A DNA stretch of 13,859 nucleotides, taken from contig JAFAWZ010000248.1 in NCBI GenBank assembly GCA_019241495.1, positions 1-13,859 on the forward strand. The letters are read 5' to 3'. Below are positions 7,272 through 12,814 of this stretch, in pieces; the first letter of the stretch is position 1, and every line of letters begins with the position of its first letter. The translations under genes and the position numbers were made by a program. The notes beneath the pieces were generated by a model. That model did no database searches. It was not told the DNA's origin and saw only the letters and a program-made list of their open reading frames with translations. Origin of the DNA: Acidimicrobiales bacterium. GTDB taxonomy: Bacteria > Actinomycetota > Acidimicrobiia > Acidimicrobiales > Palsa-688.

Positions 7272-7346
7272 GTGACCAGGAAGCGCACGAAGACCATCGT
7301 CAACGCACCACGGAAAGCAGCCGGTTGCCGGTCCGGAGCTATCTAG
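7272..7346 (+). CDS. Possible 24-residue basic leader peptide before the alpha/beta hydrolase
   Basis: GTG 7272 is preceded by a good Shine-Dalgarno (AGAGGA at 7262-7267, spacing 4-5). The frame runs 24 codons, starting MTRKRTKTIV and ending CRSGAI, then TAG at 7344-7346. The peptide is basic. Its stop codon overlaps a perfect AGGAGG (7345-7350), a layout seen in translationally coupled leader ORFs. It overlaps the proposed hydrolase start (TTG 7325) in another frame. No homology was recognised; such a short ORF may be chance, but the two ribosome-site matches at its ends make it worth listing. Confidence 0.3.
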   Translation: MTRKRTKTIVNAPRKAAGCRSGAI

Positions 7347-8077
7347 GAGGCGCCGTCCTGGCCGACCGGAACGACGGTGAGGGGCCGCCATTGCTGTGCG
7401 TGCACGGCTGGGGCCGGTCCCGCCGCGATATGGCTGGGGTGGCCGCCGGCCGGGACTCCTTGGTGCCTGACCTCCCCGGATTCGGCTCCAGCCCGCCGCC
7501 AACCGAGGTCTGGGGTCCGGCTCAGTACGCGGAGCTGATCGCGAAGGTGGCGGACGCAGATGGAGGTGGACCGTTCATCGTCGTCGGCCACAGCTTCGGG
7601 GGGAGGGTGGCCGCTCGCCTCGGGGCGCACCGGCCCGATCTGGTGATGGGAATCGTCGAGGTCGGCGCCCCATTGCTGCGGGCCGAGCCGGCCCGGCCAC
7701 CGTCGCTCGGGTACCGGGCGGTGAGATGGGCCAACCGGGTCGGCTTGTGGTCCGATCGGCGCATGGAACGGATCCGGCAGAGGCGGGGGTCGGCCGACTA
7801 CCTGGCGGCCACCGGCATCATGCGCAACGTCCTGGTGCGGACGGTCGCCGAGGAGGACACCGACGAGCTACGAGAGCTCAGCTGCCCGGTCGCTTTCTGC
7901 TGGGGCGAGGACGACTCCGCGGCTCGCCCCGTCGTTGCTGAGCGGGCCGCCCGCCTGGTAGCCCACGTGGCCGGCTACGAGGTGGTTCCGGGCGCCGGCC
8001 ACGATGTCCACCTGAGCCATCCCGAAGCGGTCAGGAGAGGGATCGCCAGCATCGAGAAGGCGCTGCCTTGCCAGTAG
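7325..8077 (+). CDS. Alpha/beta-hydrolase-fold enzyme
   Basis: The predicted protein is 250 residues. Family landmarks are all present: oxyanion-hole motif CVHGWGRSRRDM, DLPGFG, nucleophile elbow GHSFGG with Ser90, acid residue in CWGEDDS (Asp196 or Asp197) and catalytic His226 in GAGHDVH. It should hydrolyse an ester, amide or similar bond; the substrate cannot be read from the sequence. There is no signal peptide, so it is cytoplasmic. The start is uncertain. TTG 7325 has GGAAAG eight bases upstream and gives a normal N-terminal strand. CTG 7358 lies seven bases after a perfect AGGAGG but would remove that strand. The 3' end overlaps the next gene by ten bases, tying it to the MurF-like and Ddl-like genes, so it may act on a peptide or ester made by them. 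Confidence 0.88.
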   Translation: MPVRSYLGGAVLADRNDGEGPPLLCVHGWGRSRRDMAGVAAGRDSLVPDLPGFGSSPPPTEVWGPAQYAELIAKVADADGGGPFIVVGHSFGGRVAARLGAHRPDLVMGIVEVGAPLLRAEPARPPSLGYRAVRWANRVGLWSDRRMERIRQRRGSADYLAATGIMRNVLVRTVAEEDTDELRELSCPVAFCWGEDDSAARPVVAERAARLVAHVAGYEVVPGAGHDVHLSHPEAVRRGIASIEKALPCQ

Positions 8078-9603
8078 GGGCAGTCGTTGCCGTCCTGGTC
8101 GTCGGCGTGGCCGCCTCGGTGTACCGCTGGACCTGGGTGTCCCAGAAGGAGCACTACCTGGCTCCGGCCGCCACTGTCACGGCTTGGCGGTGGGCCAAGG
8201 CCTACCCGGCCAACGCGGTGCTGGCCGCGACGGCGGCCGCTTGTTCTGTGGTCGTCCTTGCCCTGGCGGCTGGCTCCGCGGACAGCTTCACCACGGACCT
8301 GGTTGCCGTGGCTGCAGCCGTCCTGGCCACGGCCTTTCCGATCGGCATGCGCCTCCGTGAGGTCCGGCTCCGCCTGACCAGGCGCGCCAGCCTGCAAGGC
8401 GCAGCCACGTTGTCAGCCGCCGGTTTGGTAGCCGTCGCGGCCGGGATCGGCACGGGTCGAGTCGCGGCGGGGGCGGTCATGGCGGCCTTCGTGCCGATGC
8501 TCGCCGACGGGGTCGCCGCGTTGCTGGCGCCGGTCGAACGCCGCCTGGCCGGAAGGTATGTGAGCGACGCCACGGCCAAACTGCGGCGTGTGTCGCCCCG
8601 CGTGGTTGCGATCACAGGTAGCTGGGGCAAGACCTCTACCAAGAACCATCTCGCCGATCTGCTCGGCGGGTCCTTTCAGACGTTGGCCTCACCGGCGTCG
8701 TGGAACAACATGGCCGGACTGGCTCGGACGGTCAACGAGAAGCTGGTGCCCGGAACCGACGTCCTCGTCGTCGAGATGGGCACCTACGGCCCCGGCGAGA
8801 TCAGGGCCATGTGCTCGTGGATCAGGCCTGAGATAGCCGTCATCTGCGAGATCGGCCCCATGCACCTCGAGCGGATGAAGTCGATCGACACCATCGTTGC
8901 AGCCAAGGCGGAGATCACCGAGACGGCCGATCAGGTGGTCCTGTGGGTAGAGAACCCCAACCTGGCGGCCCTGGCCCAGCGGCTCGGTTCGGGCCGCAAG
9001 CTGTGGCGGGTCGGACAGGCCGGTAGTCCCGGCCTGGACGTCTCGGTGTGCGAGGAAGGTGATGCCATCGAGATCTTCTGGGGGGAGACCCGCGTCGGCG
9101 GGGCCCCCCTCCGGGGGCGCGTTCAGGCGGGCAACGTGGCCTGCGCGGTCGCCGCCGCGCTGGCCCTCGGGGTGAGCACAGAGCGGATCGGGGCTCAGCT
9201 GGCCGCTTTGTCCTCCCCTCCTCATCGAGCGGTGGCGATCCGCAGCGACCGCGGTGTCTGGGTCATCGACGACACCTACAACTCGAACCCGGCCGGCGCG
9301 GCGGCGGCCGTGCAGCGCCTCCGAGAGCTCGCCACCCGAAGGAGCGTGGTCGTCACGCCGGGCATGGTGGAGCTCGGTTCGTACCAGCCGGGCGCCAACC
9401 GGGAGTTCGCCGCCGCGGTGGCAGGCGTCGGTGCCCAGCTCGTCGTGGTGGGCCGGATCAACCGCAAGGACCTGCTCCAAGGCTACGGTAGCGGCGCGCT
9501 CAAAGTCGCCAGCCGCGACGCGGCGCGGGCGTGGGTGGCGGCCAACCTCGCGGAGGGCGACGTCGTGCTCTGGGAGAATGACCTTCCACCCCACTACCCC
9601 TGA
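8068..9603 (+). CDS. Membrane-embedded MurF-like Mur ligase
   Basis: This 511-residue protein starts at TTG 8068, with GAGAAGG ending seven bases upstream, inside the end of the hydrolase gene. Residues 1-155 hold about five hydrophobic segments (roughly 3-18, 48-69, 76-93, 111-127, 133-155) in place of the N-terminal substrate domain of true MurF. The Mur ligase core follows: P-loop ITGSWGKTSTK (182-192), WNNMAGL, EMGTYGPGEIRAM, ICEIGPMHLERMKS with His266, and the carbamylated-Lys candidate Lys280 in AAKAEI. The C-terminal domain has the MurF-like DDTYNSNPAGAA (from 401), TPGMVELG and the ending ENDLPPHYP. Mur ligases join an amino acid or dipeptide to a carboxylate with ATP; MurF adds D-Ala-D-Ala to UDP-MurNAc-tripeptide. 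Missing the domain that binds that nucleotide, this one probably uses a different, perhaps membrane-bound, acceptor. A Ddl-like gene follows after 15 bases. Poly-gamma-glutamate synthetase-like (CapB) activity is an alternative. Confidence 0.87.
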   Translation: MPVGAVVAVLVVGVAASVYRWTWVSQKEHYLAPAATVTAWRWAKAYPANAVLAATAAACSVVVLALAAGSADSFTTDLVAVAAAVLATAFPIGMRLREVRLRLTRRASLQGAATLSAAGLVAVAAGIGTGRVAAGAVMAAFVPMLADGVAALLAPVERRLAGRYVSDATAKLRRVSPRVVAITGSWGKTSTKNHLADLLGGSFQTLASPASWNNMAGLARTVNEKLVPGTDVLVVEMGTYGPGEIRAMCSWIRPEIAVICEIGPMHLERMKSIDTIVAAKAEITETADQVVLWVENPNLAALAQRLGSGRKLWRVGQAGSPGLDVSVCEEGDAIEIFWGETRVGGAPLRGRVQAGNVACAVAAALALGVSTERIGAQLAALSSPPHRAVAIRSDRGVWVIDDTYNSNPAGAAAAVQRLRELATRRSVVVTPGMVELGSYQPGANREFAAAVAGVGAQLVVVGRINRKDLLQGYGSGALKVASRDAARAWVAANLAEGDVVLWENDLPPHYP

Positions 9604-9618
9604 GCGGATAGGAGGCAA

Positions 9619-10722
9619 GTGTCCGAGATCGGCGTGGTGTTCGGGGGCCCATCCCCAGAGCACGACATCTCCATACTCACCGGCCTGCAGGCTGCGCGGG
9701 CGTTAGCCCAAGCGGGCCGGAGCGTCACCTGCCTCTACTGGGCCAAGGACGCGACCTGGTGGCGGGTACCGGTCGAGATCGAGGCGTCCAGCTTCGTCGA
9801 CCCGGACTTTTCGCGAGACGTGGTCGATTTTTCCGTGCCGTCGGGTTTCTCGACGCGGGGACGGCTCGGCCGGAGCGCCTCGTTGGCCCTAGACGTCGTG
9901 CTGAACTGTTGCCACGGAGGGCCGGGCGAGGATGGGGCGCTGACCGCCGCCCTGCTCCTGTGCGGTTTGCGGACGACCGGCCCGTCGCCGGAGGCTTGCG
10001 CGCTCGCCATGGACAAGCTGGCTACTGCCGCGGTGGCGGGCGCCTGCGGGGTCCCGGTGATCGACACGGTGTTGTGGCAACCAGGTATGGACGGCACCGA
10101 GCTGCCTCCGCCGCCGTGGATCGCCAAACCGCGCTACGGCGGTTCCTCGCTCGGCATCGAAGCCGACATCGCCGATGCGCAGACGCTCGCCGACCTGGCC
10201 CGGAGGGGTCCGGCTGCCGCTGGCCTGATCGTCCAGCCCTACCTAAAAGGCTGGGTCGATCTCAACGCGGCGGTCAGAGGCCATCCCGAGGTGGTCGTCT
10301 CGCCCATCGAGCGCCCGCTGAAACCGGAGTCGAACACGGTGTACGGCTACGAGGACAAATATCTCCGAGGTGAAGGCATGCAGTCCGCCCCCCGTGAGCT
10401 GCCGGCGGAGATCCCGGCGGCTGTGGCCGAGCGGATCACCAGCTCGGCCCGAGACCTCTCCGCGGTCTGGGGGTCGACGGGCGCGGTGCGGGTCGACTTC
10501 CTCTGGGACGGGGCCGACGACGTCCGGCTCTGTGAGATCAACGCCATCCCGGGCTCCTGGGGTGCGTACCTGTGGGCGGCGGCCGGCGTTTCACGCGAAG
10601 AGCTGTTGACCGGGCTGGTCGAGGAGGCTTTGGCTGGTGTCCCGACCCGGCCGCAGTGGGCCGCCACCAGCACCGGGACCGCCCTGCGCGCCGCGGGCAC
10701 CATCAGCTCGAAACTGGCCTGA
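9619..10722 (+). CDS. D-alanine-D-alanine-ligase-like ATP-grasp enzyme with altered acceptor loop
   Basis: This 367-residue protein starts at GTG 9619, with AGGAGG at 9610-9615 only three bases before it. The Ddl order is clear: GGPSPEHDIS (9-18, with the conserved Glu14), HGGPGEDG (99-106), ATP-site KPRYGGSSLG (170-179), omega-loop VYGYEDKY (to Tyr248) and RVDF (291-294). The metal-binding Asp293, Glu306 and Asn308 are present. Ddl joins two D-Ala molecules with ATP in the cytoplasm to supply MurF. First-amino-acid and ATP sites look intact. The usual NTxPGxTxxSL loop, whose Ser-Leu contacts the second D-Ala, reads NAIPGSWGAYL here, so the acceptor may differ from D-Ala. Its position directly after a MurF-like gene suggests that its product feeds that enzyme. 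It could still be the housekeeping Ddl; that needs a genome-wide check. Confidence 0.9.
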   Translation: MSEIGVVFGGPSPEHDISILTGLQAARALAQAGRSVTCLYWAKDATWWRVPVEIEASSFVDPDFSRDVVDFSVPSGFSTRGRLGRSASLALDVVLNCCHGGPGEDGALTAALLLCGLRTTGPSPEACALAMDKLATAAVAGACGVPVIDTVLWQPGMDGTELPPPPWIAKPRYGGSSLGIEADIADAQTLADLARRGPAAAGLIVQPYLKGWVDLNAAVRGHPEVVVSPIERPLKPESNTVYGYEDKYLRGEGMQSAPRELPAEIPAAVAERITSSARDLSAVWGSTGAVRVDFLWDGADDVRLCEINAIPGSWGAYLWAAAGVSREELLTGLVEEALAGVPTRPQWAATSTGTALRAAGTISSKLA

Positions 10723-10780
10723 GTGCCCGGGACAGGACCACTTGAACGAAGTTGCGATGGAAATCGGCAACGGAACTCTC

Positions 10781-10812
10781 AAATCATTCCAAGTTCATAA
10801 AATCACTCCAAG
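10781..10812 (+). repeat. Two 13-bp direct repeats with 19-base spacing in an AT-richer leader
   Basis: AAATCATTCCAAG at 10781-10793 is repeated as AAATCACTCCAAG at 10800-10812 with one mismatch. They lie in the lowest-GC stretch of the 196-base gap between the ATP-grasp gene and the ABM-like gene. A direct-repeat binding site or promoter region is possible. No clear -35/-10 pair was found. Confidence 0.45.
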
Positions 10813-10875
10813 AATGGATTCGCCGAAAGGTCACACTCTCGTGCAGAGTCCGCTACGAGGCGTACGTTCCAGACA

Positions 10876-10896
10876 GTCGGCACGGTCCGTGCCGAC
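10876..10896 (+). promoter_or_regulatory. 21-bp palindrome before the ABM-like gene, candidate operator
   Basis: Two perfect 10-bp arms, GTCGGCACGG and CCGTGCCGAC, flank a single central T. The site ends 22 bases before ATG 10919 and 10 bases before its Shine-Dalgarno. Length and symmetry suit a dimeric repressor operator (TetR-like size). As RNA it would form an 8-bp stem with a 5-nt loop, without a T-tract, so a terminator is less likely. Confidence 0.5.
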
Positions 10897-10918
10897 CAGT
10901 TCGGACAAGGGGAACGGC

Positions 10919-11518
10919 ATGCACGTACGCATCACTACGGCAACGGGCGTCACCAACCTCGACGCGGGGGTGGCGGTGATCCGAGACGAGATACTCCCGG
11001 GCTTGCGGCAACAGAACGGCTTCCGTGGCTTGGCGGTGAGTGGTGACCGCGCTTCGGGAATGGCCATGGTTTTGAGCCAATGGGACAGCGCTGCGGATCT
11101 CGACGCGAGCGAGAGCGTGGCCGAGAAGGCTCGCAACGACGCCATGAAGGCCATGGGTGGCGAGATGACGGTGGCCCGCTTCGAGCAGGTGCTGTGGGAG
11201 GTTGTCACCCAACCGTCTGCGGGGTCCAAGCTCCAAGTGAGGGACATCAAGATGGACCCGGCCCGCATCGACGAGAACCTCGCCTTCTTCGAGGAGGCAG
11301 TGGTGCCGGAGATGAAGAAGGCCAAGGGCTTCCTTGCGGTCCGCAACATGATCAACCGTGACACGGGAGGCGGCCGGGTCGGGACTCTGTGGGCTGACGA
11401 CGAGTCGGTTCAAGCGTGGATGGCGAGAACCGAGGAGCGTCGGGCCATCGCCCGTGAGCACGGGGTCGAGTTCGGTCAGGACCGTCTGTTGGAGGTGCTG
11501 CTGGCCGCGATGGAGTGA
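10919..11518 (+). CDS. Tandem ABM-like (dimeric alpha-beta barrel) protein
   Basis: This is a 199-residue protein. ATG 10919 is chosen for AAGGGGAA at 10907-10914 and because the frame upstream is not coding-like. Two similar halves are visible: residues about 1-92 (VRITTATG ... IRDEILPGLRQQNGFRGLAVSG ... MVLSQWDSAADLD) and about 101-198 (LQVRDIKMD ... FFEEAVVPEMKKAKGFLAVRNM ... VGTLWADDESVQAWM). Each has the beta-alpha-beta-beta-alpha-beta pattern of ABM/Dabb domains, so one chain could fold as an intramolecular barrel. Such domains occur in monooxygenases, haem-degrading enzymes and many stress or catabolic proteins; no catalytic residue set was recognised. A 21-bp palindrome just upstream suggests specific transcriptional control. 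The stop lies inside a 20-bp tandem repeat, and the gene converges on the amidohydrolase gene. Confidence 0.8.
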   Translation: MHVRITTATGVTNLDAGVAVIRDEILPGLRQQNGFRGLAVSGDRASGMAMVLSQWDSAADLDASESVAEKARNDAMKAMGGEMTVARFEQVLWEVVTQPSAGSKLQVRDIKMDPARIDENLAFFEEAVVPEMKKAKGFLAVRNMINRDTGGGRVGTLWADDESVQAWMARTEERRAIAREHGVEFGQDRLLEVLLAAME

Positions 11519-11552
11519 CTGGGGCCGCGATGGAGTGACTGGGGCCGCGATG
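11503..11552 (+). repeat. 20-bp tandem repeat (2.5 copies) spanning the stop codon of the ABM-like gene
   Basis: The unit ggccgcgatggagtgactgg occurs exactly at 11503-11522 and 11523-11542, then its first ten bases again at 11543-11552. The first copy holds the last codons and TGA stop (11516-11518). The rest makes up all 34 bases between this stop and the stop of the convergent minus-strand gene at 11553. It looks like a recent slippage duplication. Confidence 0.95.
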
Positions 11553-12698
11553 CTATAGACGGTAGAGGCGCGTCGCGTTGTCGTGAAGGATCTTGGCGCG
11601 AACATCGGGGCGGACCCTCGCCAGTCCGTTGGCCAGGGCCCGGTCGACACCGTCCTTGCGCAGGCTCGTCCCGTGGGGGTAGTCGGTTTCGAACAGGATG
11701 TTGTCTTCGCCGACCCGGTCTACGTGCCACTGTTCGAGCTCCTCGAACCAGTAGTTGGCGAAGACCTGCCGGTGAAAGTACTCGCTCGGGAGCATCTCGA
11801 ACTCCGGCCGCTGTCGCGAGACCTTCGACGTCCCGAAGTGGTAGTCGCACGCCTCGAGGCAGAACGGAATCCAGCCGATCCCACTCTCGACGATCACGAA
11901 GGACAGACCGGGGAAGCGGGCCAGGACTCCCGAGAAGAGCAGATCTGTCAGTTGCATGGCGTTGTCGAAGAACTGGCTCGTCAGGCCGCGGGCCCCAGCA
12001 GCGGCCGAGCCTTCGACGGCCATCCGCCGCTCGTTGAGGTGCTCGTTCGGCTTGCCGTTGCCGACGTGGAAGCTCACCGGAAGCCCGGCCTCTTCGGCGG
12101 CCCGCCACATCGGGTCCCACTGGCGGTCGGCGAGGAATGGTTGACCGTGGAGGTGGGGCATGCCAGTCGTCGTGATGCCATGGAAACCGAGCTCGGCGCA
12201 GCGTTCGATCTCCTCCACACATGCAGCGGGCGACCAGTACGGCACGATGGCGATCCGGAGGAAGCGGTCTGGGGCGGCCGACGTCCACTCGACGATGAAG
12301 TCGTTGTAGGCGCGGACCGTCTCGTTTCGGAACTCGGGATCGAGGTCCTCGCAGACGATGCTGAAGCCGCTGCTGAGGTTCGGGTACAACGCGGCCATCT
12401 GGACACCCATCTCGTCCATCACTTTGGCGCGCTCCACAGGGTCCCAAGTCGAGTGGTGGACGGCCTCGAACGACGGTGGCGAAGATGGGTAAGGCTCGTC
12501 CCAAACCCCGTGGGTTCCCGCCAAGGCGGGCACCACCCTGGTGTCGCCGACGTACCACGCGAGCAGGCCCTTGTCCTCCTCCCACTTGACGTGGGGGACA
12601 AGGTCGCCCCACTTCTTGGTCGACATGCGGCCCGTCCACAGGTCGGCCGCCTCGATCACATGGGCGTCGGTGTCGATGATTCCAAGCCCGGTCGTCAT
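11553..12698 (-). CDS. Amidohydrolase-2 family metal-dependent hydrolase
   Basis: This 381-residue protein starts at the ATG complementary to 12696-12698, with GGGGGGAAG about five bases upstream. It is a TIM-barrel hydrolase of the amidohydrolase-2 (ACMSD/2-pyrone-dicarboxylate lactonase-like) family: N-terminal DTDAHVIE with His13, ARRIER-type MGVQMAALYPN, SFHVGNG with His211, ESGIGWIP (271-278), the metal-site Asp339 in ETDYPHGTS and the typical ending NATRLYRL. The first metal motif is D-A-H rather than H-x-H, common in this subfamily and possibly consistent with a single metal ion. Members decarboxylate or hydrolyse aromatic and heterocyclic ring-cleavage products. The neighbouring FCD-type GntR gene is divergent and likely controls it. 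No ring-cleaving oxygenase is in the window, so the substrate is unknown. Confidence 0.9.
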   Translation of the reverse strand: MTTGLGIIDTDAHVIEAADLWTGRMSTKKWGDLVPHVKWEEDKGLLAWYVGDTRVVPALAGTHGVWDEPYPSSPPSFEAVHHSTWDPVERAKVMDEMGVQMAALYPNLSSGFSIVCEDLDPEFRNETVRAYNDFIVEWTSAAPDRFLRIAIVPYWSPAACVEEIERCAELGFHGITTTGMPHLHGQPFLADRQWDPMWRAAEEAGLPVSFHVGNGKPNEHLNERRMAVEGSAAAGARGLTSQFFDNAMQLTDLLFSGVLARFPGLSFVIVESGIGWIPFCLEACDYHFGTSKVSRQRPEFEMLPSEYFHRQVFANYWFEELEQWHVDRVGEDNILFETDYPHGTSLRKDGVDRALANGLARVRPDVRAKILHDNATRLYRL

Positions 12699-12723
12699 TT
12701 ACGCTTCCCCCCATATCGACCCG

Positions 12724-12752
12724 AAAATGATCTCGCTAGGTTAACTGTTCAA
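12724..12752 (-). promoter_or_regulatory. Candidate promoter of the amidohydrolase gene
   Basis: On the minus strand TTGAAC (12752-12747) is followed after 17 bases by CATTTT (12729-12724), an approximate -35/-10 pair of 4/6 and 3/6 matches. It lies 26 bases upstream of the ATG. Two GTT/AAC dyads overlap the -35 element. Weak matches, but this is the only spacing-correct pair I found in the 116-base divergent gap. Confidence 0.3.
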
Positions 12753-12753
12753 C
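12740..12753. promoter_or_regulatory. Adjacent GTT/AAC dyads, candidate GntR operator
   Basis: GTTAAC (12740-12745) is a perfect palindrome, and GTTCAAC (12747-12753) is a GTT-N-AAC dyad one base further on. They lie in the shared gap between the regulator and the amidohydrolase and overlap the candidate -35 of the latter. GntR/FadR-type proteins bind short dyads in such gaps, often with GT/AC half-sites. The pairing with this regulator is inference. Confidence 0.35.
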
Positions 12754-12814
12754 GTATGGGTAACAAGAGAATGCGATGCCGTCTCGGCGGCGGGTTTGAG
12801 ACGGGGAGCGGGTC

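Noticed and set aside
8689..9663. 324-codon minus-strand frame opposite the MurF-like gene
   Set aside because: It is antisense to a clear Mur ligase core and its product resembles the usual His/Arg/Gly-rich shadow translations of high-GC genes.
10637..10918. Upstream in-frame extension of the ABM-like protein, including ATG 10757 and ATG 10814
   Set aside because: The extension overlaps the ATP-grasp gene or runs through the AT-rich repeats and palindrome, lacks coding bias, and ATG 10919 has its own Shine-Dalgarno and starts at the first beta-strand.
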